This document shows positions 34,793 to 46,694 of a stretch of DNA of 64,000 bases, piece by piece. Positions within the stretch are counted from its first letter, which is position 1. The number at the start of each line of letters is the position of its first letter. A program made the position numbers and the translations under genes. The stretch covers positions 42,219,410 to 42,283,409 of the forward strand of contig CM055320.2 of NCBI GenBank assembly GCA_029255685.2, given 5' to 3'. This stretch comes from Silene conica. Lineage: Eukaryota > Streptophyta > Magnoliopsida > Caryophyllales > Caryophyllaceae. The notes under the pieces were generated by a model. That model saw nothing but the letters and a program-made list of their open reading frames with translations. It did not search any database and was not told the origin of the DNA.

Positions 34793-36058
34793 ATGGTGAG
34801 ACCTAGGGCTGCTGATAACATTGTGCTGCAAGCAATTCAGCATTTGCTTGAGACTCAGAGACAGCAAGCAGGGAATGTTCCACCTCCTCCACCGCCAGGC
34901 AACGAGGCTAATCGTCCTGGTAGTTTCTCTTGGATAGCTTCGCAGATGTCCTGTAGCCATGTGAAGACTTATGGTGGTGAGGTTGATCCGGTAGCTCTTA
35001 CCGAGTGGTTCAGGGAGATGGAAAAGAGCTTTACCCTGTATGCGGTTGGTAGAGAGGATAGAGTGCGGCTAGCCACTCACTTTCTGACCCTTGAGGCCGA
35101 TAGGTGGTGGGCATTGACTGGACCTACTTTCACTCTTGATCCTTTGTTCGATTGGGAGGCTTTTAAGGATAAGCTCGAGACGAGGTTTTATCCTAAGGAG
35201 CTCAGATCACAGCGACTCAAAGAATTCATGGATTTGAAGCAAGGCAAGATGTCAGTTCAGGAGTTTACCGACCGATTCAACCAACTTGCTCATTTCGCAA
35301 CTAGGTTTGTCAGAGATGAGGCGGAGAGAGTCTACTTTTACCGTGGGAAGCTAGGACCGCGCATCGAGAGCATGGTTCGTCGTGACTCGACTTCCTTCGT
35401 TGAGGTTTATGATGATGCTATTTGGGCAGAGAGTTCCATCCGAGCCATAGATGCTGAGATTAGAGCTTCTTCTTCTTCTGCTCCCTCTTCCTTACAGACT
35501 TCCTTCCGTGAGAAGAGATCCTTTGATCCTTCACCTGATTCTCCGGTACCTCAGTCTAAGAAGTTCAAGAGGTTCGACCCATCTAAGGTCAAGGACCCGG
35601 TGCCTGTACCTAATGCTCCTCTGAAATGTTTCAAGTGTCATAAAGATCTTCACCTTGGAGTTGACTGCAACGGCGACCCCTACACCTGCTTTGCCTGCAA
35701 CAAGACCGGACACCGCTCCTTTGAGTGCCCCGAGAGGAAGATTGTCGCTGGTAGAGCTGCTACTGCTGCTGGTGCAGTTCAGAGACCGAAGCCCAGGGGT
35801 ACCGTGTACGTGATGAGTCGTGCTGCAGCCGAGGCTTACCCTCACCTAGTCACCGGTATGTCTCCATTGATGTTCTCATTTTTAACGAATAAGCGTTGTC
35901 TTGAGCTCAACCTTGTTCTTCCTTCGTGTCTCTCACTGAAATTTTCCTCTTTTAACCGCTTCCTTTTTCTGCTCTTTGTGACTTCTTTGGAATTTTCTTC
36001 CTTTTTAGTGGTTGTAAACCTCTTTTGTGTTACAAAATTTATTGGTTCAGAAGTTTAA
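34793..36058 (+). CDS. gag: Gypsy-C gag with two zinc knuckles; C-terminal tail not native
   Basis: An open frame of 421 codons starts at the first good ATG after the leader. Residues about 50-200 form the gag core (FREMEKSFTLYAVGREDRVR, W-x-x-LTGPTF, RFYPKELRSQRLKEFMDLKQ, VQEFTDRFNQLAHFA). Two CCHC knuckles follow (CFKCHKDLHLGVDC and CFACNKTGHRSFEC), then VYVMSRAAAEA and VTG, where protease should begin in Tekay-like elements. Instead, about 65 hydrophobic residues run to a stop. The break is a clean loss of pol. Gag could assemble particles and package its own RNA if pol came from a relative. Nothing in the native gag part is broken. Confidence 0.9.
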   Translation: MVRPRAADNIVLQAIQHLLETQRQQAGNVPPPPPPGNEANRPGSFSWIASQMSCSHVKTYGGEVDPVALTEWFREMEKSFTLYAVGREDRVRLATHFLTLEADRWWALTGPTFTLDPLFDWEAFKDKLETRFYPKELRSQRLKEFMDLKQGKMSVQEFTDRFNQLAHFATRFVRDEAERVYFYRGKLGPRIESMVRRDSTSFVEVYDDAIWAESSIRAIDAEIRASSSSAPSSLQTSFREKRSFDPSPDSPVPQSKKFKRFDPSKVKDPVPVPNAPLKCFKCHKDLHLGVDCNGDPYTCFACNKTGHRSFECPERKIVAGRAATAAGAVQRPKPRGTVYVMSRAAAEAYPHLVTGMSPLMFSFLTNKRCLELNLVLPSCLSLKFSSFNRFLFLLFVTSLEFSSFLVVVNLFCVTKFIGSEV

Positions 36059-36459
36059 AAGATCTAAAAGGTTGATTTTAGAAAAAACTTGGTTTTAAGA
36101 AGTTGGATAATTTTACAACTTTGATGGATTTCAGCGTTGGTTTGCCATTTGAACTCGTTATTGGAGACGTCTGATAACCTGTACTATGCCTATCAACATC
36201 GGATCGATCTAAATTTTAAAATTTTCATTGATTTTCACCTTGGTTTTGCCTTCGGATTAGAATGTCAGGTTCTTGAATGCGCAACGAGAACCCCAGCGTT
36301 CCTTAATGGAGGCTCGACTACGGATTTTGCTTTTGAAATTTTTGGAAAGAAGCCTAAGTTTTTGTATATCAAGGTTTCTGTGAAAGTTTTAGTTGTTAAT
36401 GTTGTCCTTGTAACTGCTTTCAAGTTTCGAGGATGAAACTTTTTAAAAGATGGGGTGAT
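36059..36459 (+). other. Gypsy-C 3' noncoding region with PPT hairpin
   Basis: Contains blocks shared with Gypsy-A (36151-36172 and 36271-36290), a perfect stem AAGTTTC/GAAACTT (36422-36428 with 36435-36441) and a purine tract before the LTR at 36460. A 99-codon frame over 36137-36436 is probably chance. Confidence 0.75.
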
Positions 36460-37825
36460 TGTAACATCCCGTATTTTTATAAAAGTAAATTTAATAATTT
36501 AAAAGTAGTTTACGGAATTTAATAATATTTTAATTATAAGTTGTGAGTTTTATTTTAAGAAATGCCGTTAAGTCCGTCTTGAGTTGTTTAATTTAAAGAT
36601 GTCACGTTTACTTGGCAAATCCCGTTTAAAGAACTTCCGCTCCTTACATTTTGCAAACCCGACTCAAGTCAAATATAAACTACACCCTCATCCTCCTTTT
36701 CACGTTAAACCCATCCTCACCAAAATAAGATACAGTAACTTGTTTTCTCCATTTTTGCTCTTTCTCAACTTCACAAAATCATCATCCGTTTTCTCATCTC
36801 AACTCCGTTTAACTCGAGGTTTTCACCATCGCATTCCTCTCTTCATTTCTGATCTTTCTATCACTTTCGTTTTCAATTTCGTGAAACTTCATTTCTGGGC
36901 TGTTTTGAGGAGAACTCGAAAATACCCTCTTATAACCCGTTTTGTTGTTTGTAGGTGCCGACATTGACGACCCGGATAAGGATTCATATATTATTCAAGA
37001 CTAGGCGTGAAGAAATCGCTCTTTAAGGTGACGATAATGAGAAACTCGGCCTTTTGTCTATATTAGCACTTTACTTGATTTTTAGTATGTTTAGTTACTA
37101 GAAACATGTTTAGGTTATGTGGATTGTGGTTGTGATGCTGTAAATTAGTTAGTATCATGTTAGGGTTTGATGATTATACGTTTCTCACATGATTTGTTTA
37201 GTATTGATAATGGGTATGTTGTTTATGTGGAAATGACGGATGTTTTCAATTGTTGATATGTGGGATTATGGGTAATCTATGATAATGATTTTATGATGCA
37301 TCATGAGTGTTGGTATATGCTGTAATTTGTGATTTTAATAGTATATACGAAGTATAGAAGCAATCCCATGAAGTTTGATTGAGTTCTTAAATGTCGAAAA
37401 TGCGTATTTCTGGGCAGAGGACTCCCAGCCGGTCTGAGGCCGGCGGCCGGCGGACCGGCTGAGAGCCCATTTGTTGTTTGTTGTGTATTGCCCTCGATTT
37501 GCAAAGCTTAGGAAAAAGGGTCCCCAGCCGGTGGACCGGCGGCCGGCCGACCGGCTGGGAGACCATCTTGTTATTTGTTGTTGTTTTGTAAAGATTTGGG
37601 AAAAGGATACCCAGCCGGTGGACCGGCGGCCGGCCGGCCGGATGGGAGACCCTCCTTGTTGTTTTTACTGAATTTTGGCATGAGAGGTTGGGACTCTCAG
37701 CCGGCCAACCGGCAGCCTATGGCTGACCGGCTGAGAGCCCCTGACCATATTAAATCGTTTGTACCTTATGTTTCGCATGTCGGATTTGATTGATTCTTTT
37801 TCCGTATGTCTCACATGATTATTTG

Positions 37826-38827
37826 TGTTGGGGCTGGTGTCCTTGACAATTAAGTACAATGACTTATTAAATCTCTTTAAGGATCACAAGGGCATACTTT
37901 TGTATTATTACCAGTTGATCCACGTTTATCAATAACGGTTGGCTTGCTAGATAAGTTTGACGTTATTGTCATACGGATGGCGGTGATCAACTGGTCCCTA
38001 TACGTCACACCTATAGGACACGTTTGAGAGATGTGAAGGTATGAAAATACAGTCACATTTTGCCGGATATGACTAAACAGTTAGTCAGAGGTATTGACTA
38101 TTAAATTAGTCAATAAGATGTTGAGATTATTATTTAATACGGATTAAATAATTTTAGCTAATACGGATTACATGATTAATTCGTAAATTAAATATAAACG
38201 GTTATATATTTAATTAAATATTGTATTCGCGTATTAATATAAACAGTTATATTAATTTGGGTAATTATACAATATCGTATTTTGTCAGACCATTATTAAT
38301 ATATCGACTGTATTAATATCTGATAACATGTTACGATTTATAATTAAAATCCCGCGAATAACTTATAGCTAAATGGGTCGAATCACGAATTAGAATAAGG
38401 TAAGAGTGGAAAGCCCACTCCTACCCTATTAGAATTTTCGGCCAAAACAACTACATAAGGAGGAGGACTCTCCTTATGTCAGGAACTCTTGTTTCACTGT
38501 TTAAACAAATCTCAAGGAAAAATTAGAGTTTTTTGAGAGCTTTCTTCTCCCAAAACCTCAGATCTCACATCTAAAACCTAAATAGCTCTCCCAATATTGC
38601 AAGGCAGTTGGAGAGGATTTCTAGCACACGCGGCCACGTCTCATTCTAAGTCTTGGGTGCAAGTTATAGGAGGGAATTTGTGTTAATTCCTGTTCTTAGG
38701 CCTTTCGCACAAGGACCAAAGGTTGTACTTCTTTTCTTATCCTTTTTAATCTTATGACTATAAACACAACTGTATTTTTCATTATAATCCTGCAAGTTTA
38801 GGGTGAATACATGCTTTATTCCCAACA
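37826..38827 (+). repeat. Copia-D 5' LTR
   Basis: 1002 bases, TGTTGGGGCTGG to TTCCCAACA. Reading it against 53729-54730 I noticed two differences (CAGGAAC/CAGGGAC and GAAAAATTAG/GAAAAAATAG). Confidence 0.95.
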
Positions 38828-38829
38828 AG

Positions 38830-38841
38830 TGGTATCAGAGC
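38830..38841 (+). promoter_or_regulatory. Copia-D primer-binding site (tRNA-Met type)
   Basis: TGGTATCAGAGC two bases after the LTR. Confidence 0.9.
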
Positions 38842-40497
38842 CAGGCCATGAAAATTTTACCTTTGTGTTTTTCGTAAGTTTTAAAACCTGAAAAATCGTC
38901 TTCTGCCGCTAAGTCGGTCGATCGACCCCCCGCTGCGGTCGGTCGACCGCCTCCTGCGTGTTTTTCTGTTTCGACAGTTTATCTTTTGTGAGAAATCGTG
39001 TTGAGAAACTCGGTTTCGTGTTTTGTGGTCGGTCGACCTGTTTTTCGGGTCGGTCGACCATTCTGCTTTAAAAAAAAAAAAAAATTTTTTTTTTTTCGCC
39101 AGGTGGTCGGTAGACCTGTTTATTGGGTCGGTAGACCACCCCTGTAACAGACTCGTTTTTTTTTATTTTCCGAAAATAACATGTTTTATTTTCACATGGC
39201 CTTTAGTAATATACTATATACGGAAATAGTATATTATTAATTTTGTGAAACGGTTCACCCTCGTTTGATACATATTATTTTAAAACGGTTTAAAATAATA
39301 GGATTATAAACTTATTAAAATTAAAGTGGTTAAAACGGTATAATCACATAATTTTAATCCTAAAAGGTGGTTTGGTAAAAATTTGTTAATCATAATAACA
39401 GTATTATGTCATGAATGAATTTTGTTTTAGTTGATGCATTTTATTTATCGTCTTGTTGAATGCCTTGTGAATGCTTTCAATAACGTATTTAATTTTTGCA
39501 AACGGTTGTAACTTAGTGTGGCCTTAGAAGATTGTGTCACCGTAATGATGGGACACAATCTTGCTTGTAATTTTGAGATCTTGAATCTCCGTTTTGGGTT
39601 TTTGCCATGTAATTACTTTTGTATTTAAATTAGAATGTATCTAGGACTACTTTTGTAATTTAAATTAGTAATTTTGTGAAGACCAAATACAAGACGGAGA
39701 CCGGATGCTCACTCCCGCTGCAAGGACCAAGATGGAACATCAAGACAAGCTTCTAGGGTCCAACGGTGGATTCCAAGTTGTTTTATGTTTATTTTGGTAG
39801 GATAGGCCACACTAGGACTTTTTATTTACGTTTATTGCTTTCATTTTATGCTTTCATCGATAATAGCTTGCATCATATTCCGCCTAAAACCAAACCACCT
39901 ATATCATGCCTGAAAACTGACTCATGTAGAGGTTACGCGTTAGTTTTCTGTGACAATACAGATGTCACATGTCAATTGCAAAGCCATCACTTTATTTAAT
40001 TCATTCACGCATTTGCTAGATATTAGTTCACTTAATATGAATAAATAAAAGTTGATGGGGTCTTCCTCGTATAACCAAAAATTAAGACTAGTCTTTATAA
40101 ATCAGCCTCCCATGAATCCCTTCTTCGTCGGTAGGCATAATATGACCCCTTCTACGTCGGGTAAGTGGGAACAAATGATTTATTTTATCTCAACATCATG
40201 GTCACTCGATACTATCTAGTGACTGAGATGGACTAATAGATAGGATTTACGGAAATCTATCGACCAAGAGTTCCAACGATTGGAATTAGCCAAACTGTGG
40301 GCTTATCAATATACGGAAATTGAGTCTTGGGATCATTTATATAATTCTTGAGGGAGATCAATTATATAAATGCATGAGTCTACGAGTCTAAATTCAATTT
40401 AATATAGACTTAAATCACAACAATGAGTTGCTTATATGGTTTTGTTTTATCTTGTTTTCAGTCTAGAACACGTTCAATTAAACTGCTGTATAACTAA
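38842..40497 (+). other. Copia-D leader, noncoding, with paired palindromes
   Basis: A long untranslated leader of about 1.7 kb. It has three pairs of GGTCGGTCGACC-type palindromes at 38913-39137 and an A15/T12 run at 39070-39096. A short frame at 39766-39999 lacks features. No gene is seen before gag. Confidence 0.8.
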
Positions 40498-41454
40498 ATG
40501 GCTGGTCAAGACCCAATGCCAAGTGCCATGCTAGCACGTGAATCCTGGCTAAAAGCCTTCATGGACTCCATGAATCAGTCCACAAGACTGAGGAATGATG
40601 GGTCAAACTTCTCTGACTGGGAGGCAGCACTACGGAATGCTGCCATTGCTGACGGAAAGCTCAAGTACTTAACTGAGCCCATTCCGCCACACCCAGGAAC
40701 TGGAGCTAGAGCTAACGAAGTTCGCGCTCATAGCGACTTCGTCATGGAAGCAGGTGCGATAAAGAACGTACTCATCTATGCAATGGAATCCAATTTGCAA
40801 AGACGCTTCATAACCCATGGTGCAAACAAGATTTTCACCACGCTCACTAACGAATTCTCAAAGGCTCCGAGAATCGTTTCTTATGAGCATACCTATCGCT
40901 TCTTTGAGGAGAAACTCCAGAAGGGCCAAGCTGTTAGCCCACATATTCTTCACATGATTGAGAATATCGAGAAACTGGAGGCCCTAAACTGCAAGATCAG
41001 TGAGAACATAATCGTTGATCGAATGCTTCATTCACTTCATGATGGGTTCGCCCTCTTTAGGGCCAACTATTACATGAATGACATGAAGAAGACTCCTCAT
41101 GAGCTCCACTCCCTTCTCGTACAGACCGAGAAGGATCTGAAATTAAGTGGGAGCATGAAGCAGGATGTTCTCATGATCTCCAGTAAGGGAAAGGGTAAAG
41201 GGAAGGCTAAAGCTCAGGGCGACCTAGCAGTAGGTAAGCCCAGGTTCAAGAAACCAGGATTTACTAAGAGTGGGCCAGGTGAGTCGAGCAACTCACAGGG
41301 CAAGATAAAGAGCAAGGATACTAGCATGGAATGTCACCATTGCCACAAGACTGGGCATTGGAGGCGCTCATGCCCCGTGTATCGTGAGGACATTAAGGCA
41401 GGCCGCGTTACTCCTGTTGGTATGTCTTCTTCTTCTTTTATTCACATGATTTAG
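40498..41454 (+). CDS. gag: Copia-D gag
   Basis: A frame of 318 codons with a UBN2-like Copia gag core: LKAFMDSMNQSTRLRNDGSN, FSDWEAALRNA, LQRRFITHGANKIFTTL, HILHMIENIEKLEAL. A basic linker and one CCHC knuckle (CHHCHKTGHWRRSC) follow. The stop TAG at 41452-41454 lies between gag and protease; the same frame continues directly into protease, so this stop probably replaced a sense codon in a once single gag-pol frame. Closely similar in plan to the Copia-E gag. Gag alone could still be made. Confidence 0.92.
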   Translation: MAGQDPMPSAMLARESWLKAFMDSMNQSTRLRNDGSNFSDWEAALRNAAIADGKLKYLTEPIPPHPGTGARANEVRAHSDFVMEAGAIKNVLIYAMESNLQRRFITHGANKIFTTLTNEFSKAPRIVSYEHTYRFFEEKLQKGQAVSPHILHMIENIEKLEALNCKISENIIVDRMLHSLHDGFALFRANYYMNDMKKTPHELHSLLVQTEKDLKLSGSMKQDVLMISSKGKGKGKAKAQGDLAVGKPRFKKPGFTKSGPGESSNSQGKIKSKDTSMECHHCHKTGHWRRSCPVYREDIKAGRVTPVGMSSSSFIHMI

Positions 41455-42091
41455 ATTAACCATGCAAGTTACGGAACTTGGGTACTTGATACTGGTTGTG
41501 GTTCTCATCTATGTAATCATGTGCAGGGCCTCCGAAACCAAGAACCCCTAATCAAGGGTGAGGTGGACCTGCGTGTCGGGAATGGAGCACGCGTTGCTGC
41601 AGTCTCGAAGGGAACATACGTGATCCAGCTTCCAAGTGGATTCGAGTTATTTTTATATAACTGTTATTATCTTCCTAGTTTGTCCAAAAACATTTTCAGT
41701 TTCTGCACTTGACAAACTCGGCTTTTCATTTGTAATAGAGAATAATAGCTGTATTTTCTCCTTACACAATATGATTTATGGCAAGGCAGTTTCCATGAAT
41801 GGAATTTATGTTTTAGATCAAACTACCGAGATATTACATGTGAATAACAAGAGATTAAAGGTAGGTGACAAAGATCAAACTTACCTATGGCATTGTCGTA
41901 TGGTACACATAAATGAGAAACGCGTAAAACAGCTCATACAGAATGGAGCTATATCGCCCTTTGATTTCGAATCATATGGCACGTGTGAATCATGTCTCAT
42001 CGGCAAGATGACTCGTATTTCCTTCAAAGGTGTTGGAATGCGCGCTGTCGACCTATTAGGACTCATACATACGGATGTATGTGGGCCTATG
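41455..42091 (+). pseudogene. pol: Copia-D protease and pre-integrase region, frameshifted
   Basis: In the gag frame, after the stop, comes WVLDTGCGSH, the Copia protease active site (Asp codon at 41488-41490). The frame runs to LPSLSKN near 41690 and then dies at 41710-41712. Two bases appear to be missing there: the next frame carries SVSALDKLGFSF, YLWHCRMVHINEKRVKQL (the GAG-pre-integrase H/C block) and CESCLIGKM, up to HTDVCGP, where Copia-E interrupts at 42092. After removing Copia-E and one CTATG the second frame joins the integrase frame. Confidence 0.85.
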
Positions 42092-43356
42092 TGTTGGGAA
42101 CTCGAGGTAGTCATACTAGCTAGTTCATATTATTAGTCTTACTAAATTACTAATTAATCTCATATTAATATAGTCGATCTTATGCATGCAAAATAAAAGC
42201 GGAAATAATGAGAATCGTATTCTTACAACCGGTCCGAAATATGCTAAGGACGATCCTCCAAGAGCAACCAAGTAAGCTTGCCTCCAATGGGTAGGCACCA
42301 AGACCCTACCTTAAACGGACCAAATAACCGAACCCGATACTAGAGGACGGAATTAGGCTAAAACCGAGTACTAATACTAATATTAGTATACTAGAAAATA
42401 TATTATCTAGTAATAGTTTTAGAGGATATTGTATTTAGTTTCTTACACTAGAAAAATACAATATTTTGTTTATCTTTCTTTTCACTAGAAAAGATGAACA
42501 TTAGTTAGAATGAATAAGGTGAACAAAATTCACTTCTTATAATGATGGTATGTGGTGTGTCGTGTGATAGTGTGTTATGTAAGACCAAAATAGATTGCTT
42601 GTCTTACACAAGCAATTAGGTTTGCATGGCTACATATAGGTATCATACCTACACAATCATTATGTTTTAGTCATGCACTAATTTAAACAAATTAGTCCTT
42701 ATTATACACACCATCACACGCCACTTTTGTGTAAAATGTACTTTCATTTTACAAATTGTAATTTGTACAATTGTGTAATATGTAACATCTTATGTGACAT
42801 AATTCAATTGTATTAATTTAAAATATATTTATCATATAAATAATATTTCTAAATTAATCAAATCATATTTAACAAATTATTTAGTAATTCATAATCACCG
42901 TCTCAAAATATGGTTATTATAATAATCGTCAATACGATATACAACATTTGTTATAACCACGAACCCATCTCATTCTAATTTCGACATTTCTAAATGTCGA
43001 TTAATATTTGACAATTGACACATTTCAATTTCAAATATAAATCTTACCTTTAAGATTCAACCTCTAATTTCTCAATATACGGTTTTAAGAATATCGATCA
43101 ATCTGTATCCCATACAATTAATCAATATACGTTTAAGGGGTTAGTCCTATAGGTGTGACCTAAAGGGATCAACTGACCACCACCGTCATACGACAGTAAT
43201 GTTAAACTCTAGTCAGCCAATCATTACCGATTAATGTTGGTCAGTTGACTAAATCAATATTGGATCGTCCCTTGCATATTCATTTCATAAGATTTATGAC
43301 AATGATTTTATCACTGTCGTGATCGCACTATTGTTGAGGACACACATTCCCCAACA
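42092..43356 (-). repeat. Copia-E 3' LTR
   Basis: 1265 bases, TGTTGGGAACTCGAGG to TTCCCCAACA. I found no difference from 49169-50433 when reading along. Confidence 0.95.
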
Positions 43357-45749
43357 ATCTCCCACTTGTCCTCAACAAGTGTGCGTCACCAATTCTCTTG
43401 TCCTATTACGTCATCTCCCACTCAATGCAAGGTGTCTTCCAGGTCGTACTTGCATTTGATCATATCTTTAGCGGTTTTCTCGATCTGGAGATTTAACTGC
43501 TTTGACCGGAATTATCTACCATAGATACCTTCCGAGCGTGGCCACGCATTTCCAGTTAAACTTCTCCTCGAGTGGCCTTGAGATTTACGACAACCCTGAC
43601 AAGGGGTTGGACAATTCCTATCCTACTGTTCCCTTCGATTAACACAGTCCATCATGACCCAAAAGAAGCCCATTTGACCCCCTTTAACGGTTGATCGTAG
43701 AGCTAAAATCAAAGTCAATCTGAGGCTGCATCACCTTGGGCGAACAGTCTCAAGTCAAAGAATCGACTTATGTGAATAATATAGTAGCTCTCGCCACGAC
43801 CAGGCTAATTATAAAATTTCCAGAACTCTATAAGCGGTCACTAAATGCCCGACAGAGTGTTACACAGTCTGCCTATGTGATCGACTAGTCATCCCATATG
43901 ACTCTATGACATTTGAACTTGCCATCAATCGCCTCACACTGTAGTCGCTTCGAGACGTCACCTCATACAAGCGACTATGGGCTATACTAAGTTAATCCAG
44001 TTCACTTATGGGGTTCAAATTGTCTCTTACAACCCATTTGGATTTCACAAAGTATAAATTGTGAGTTAATATTAATAATAATAACTCAAACGATAAGAGT
44101 GATTGTTATGTGCGAACCAACAATACGATATTGTTGCTCCACATAAACAAACTTTGATGATCATACATCAATTTGTATTAATGGTTTGTTATGTGAATAT
44201 ACCCTATCTTCACATCTTTTTAAACCTACAAATTTCGGTTTCCTTTTGACTCATATTATCTTGTATAATATGATCTAATTCAAGTACACTTCAAGTCTTT
44301 TATACTCGACTCGAGTCTCCTTACTTTAAGGAAGCTCCCACTGTTTTCTTAAAACTCATGACATGTTATCCTCATGAACATATTCATATTGTACTCGAAT
44401 TTATATTGTAGTTAACCTAGATTCGATCTCTTAGTTCTCCTCGAGAAACTTATATCGAAATAGGGCTTTATTTCAACTTATGGCATTTTGATCAAGGTTA
44501 TATGAATCAACATTTTCATATCTCGGATTCAAATCCAAACCTTGTTAACTGATCGGTGACGTTTCATTATCATATAATAAACTCACTTATGATTTATGTT
44601 CTTAACATATATTCATTTAGAATTGAAAACCTCATATTCTTTACCTTTTAAAGAATCACCATTCTCTCTAAATGGTAGGTTTTGTTTCCTTATTAACTTT
44701 TCTCCCACTGAATTTTGTATTACTATCTTATAGTTAATAACTCCCACTGATTTCATAGTGATTAGGTAACATCTTCAAATACCTTCTCAACTCATAATGA
44801 ACATTTCATTTTGATTCACTTCAAACATTTTCTCAACTCGCGATGAACATTTCATTTTGATTTTCTTTCCCACGGAAAGAATCTTAGTATTATCATGAGA
44901 ACGGGAGACGATTTCTCCTCTATTATCTTTATAAAACAGAAACATTAACATCATGGAAACGATTTCCTTCTGTTAACACTCACGGTTCCTTTTGTCCTCT
45001 CTGGGAACTAATGACTACATAAGGAACATTTCCTTTTGTGTCCTCGCGTAGTTTCTTCTGTGTCCTCTCGTAGTTTCTTCTATCCAATCTCTTAGAGTTA
45101 TTCTCAAGGACTCCTCATAGGACTCTTCTCTAAGATCCTATGTTTAATTCATTGGTTTACGGGCGTAGAATTTCTCCCACTCTATCCTTTAAAATAACCG
45201 TTATTTAAGAAGGATAGCATTTTACCGCCCGTCAACAATGTATTGGATAAAGAATTATGTGAGTATTGAGATATTAACATTTTCTTTCATTTAAGGTGAA
45301 AATCTTATAATGAACTGATGTTCTTATGTTTGAATTTGAAGTATTTCACGGGATGCAATTCTCGTTTTTAAGTAAGTCGTATTACTTTTACAATGATCCT
45401 ATCATATTACTCATGTTATATATCATATGAAAGCATTTTAAAACAACCAAACATGTTTGATTAAGAACAAAAGGATGACTTGGGTTGAAAACCAAGTTAC
45501 CACTATTACAACCATTGTTTCAACAAGATTCTTGTCGTACAAGAAATACAAAGTTCTTTAATTAAAATGCAAAAAGAAAGAAGACATCAAATGAAAATTA
45601 GAGCCATGCTCTTCATGTCTTCAATCTCGGATGCTGCCTTAGCCATCCATGGAAGGAACTTCAAGTTTCCTTCTCTTTCTCCTTGCCCTTATCTTTGGTA
45701 GGAGCCCCTTTAAAACAATTTATAAACGGGTGAGAATCAATAACTTGTA
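43357..45749 (-). other. Copia-E 3' interior, noncoding
   Basis: Occupies the place of pol but shows none of its motifs. Minus strand ends in a purine tract AAGTGGGAGAT at the LTR. An inverted repeat spans the junction (43331-43342 with 43367-43378). Confidence 0.8.
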
Positions 45750-46694
45750 TCAATATACAAAAATTGATTGAATAACATGAATTAGACGAGAATTTATACC
45801 TACTGCTAGAACCTTTCCGGCTTTGAGGTTATTGAGATACTTCGGGCAATTCCGCTTCCAATGCCCCATCTTAGTGCAATAATGGCACTTGTCATCAACC
45901 TTTGACGACGATGAAGAAGAAGCACCTTTCATAAAAGTCTTCTCCTTAGGAGATGCGGGTTTGAAGGCTTTAACATTTTTACCCTTGTTGGCCTTGCGCT
46001 TAAACTTCCTCTTGCTTTTTGAATCGATATTAAGCACATCCTTTGTGGAACTCTCATTAAGTCCCATATCCCTCTCCGCTTGGACTAACATCTTATGTAA
46101 CTCGTCCAAGGAGGTTACTTGATTGCGCATGTTATAATTTACCCGAAATTGAACATACGATTTCACTTTGTTGAGGGAGTGAAGGATTTTGTCAATAATA
46201 AGCGAGTCGGGAACATTCACCCCTTGCAACTTCAAGGTTTCGGCTAGCTCAACCATTTTGAGCACATGAGGACTAATCTTTTGACCTTCCTTTAAGGTCA
46301 AATCGAAGAAGGCGGAGGCCGCCTCATATTGGATTACCCTAGGAGCTTGCGAAAACATGTTCGCAACTCTAGTGTATATCTCATTAGCCGTGGCTAGCTT
46401 AATCATTCTTCTTTGGAGATCCGGCTCCATCGAAAATGTAAGCACGTTCTTCAAAGCATGTGACTCTTTCATGTAGGCCTCATAGGCTTCACGAGTCGCT
46501 TCCGATGAACGAGCACCGGGAGTGGGAGGAGCGGCAATGGTAAGATAACGAGTCTTATCGTCAGCTTCCGCGGCCAACACCAATTGGACGTCCCAATCTT
46601 TAAAATTGGCGCCATGCTTCTCAAGCTTGCAACGATCCATAAAAGACCGAAGCCATGAAACGTGATGTGGGAGTGGTGGAGCGTTATTTGCCAT
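45750..46694 (-). CDS. gag: Copia-E gag
   Basis: A frame of 314 codons from the ATG at 46694 (MANNAPPLPHH). An upstream in-frame ATG at 46748 would add 18 mostly hydrophobic residues and is less likely. The Copia gag core is clear: WLRSFMDRCKLEKHGANFKD, LQRRMIKLATANEIYTRV, HVLKMVELAETLKLQGV, LHKMLVQAERDMGL. A lysine-rich linker and the knuckle CHYCTKMGHWKRNC follow. No stop or shift is seen. It matches Copia-D gag in plan, so the two belong to one lineage; Copia-D-like relatives could supply pol. Confidence 0.92.
   Translation of the reverse strand: MANNAPPLPHHVSWLRSFMDRCKLEKHGANFKDWDVQLVLAAEADDKTRYLTIAAPPTPGARSSEATREAYEAYMKESHALKNVLTFSMEPDLQRRMIKLATANEIYTRVANMFSQAPRVIQYEAASAFFDLTLKEGQKISPHVLKMVELAETLKLQGVNVPDSLIIDKILHSLNKVKSYVQFRVNYNMRNQVTSLDELHKMLVQAERDMGLNESSTKDVLNIDSKSKRKFKRKANKGKNVKAFKPASPKEKTFMKGASSSSSSKVDDKCHYCTKMGHWKRNCPKYLNNLKAGKVLAVGINSRLIHVIQSIFVY

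Noticed and set aside
36137..36436. 99-codon frame after Gypsy-C gag
   Set aside because: It covers the conserved noncoding 3' block and PPT hairpin; no resemblance to protease or other pol parts.
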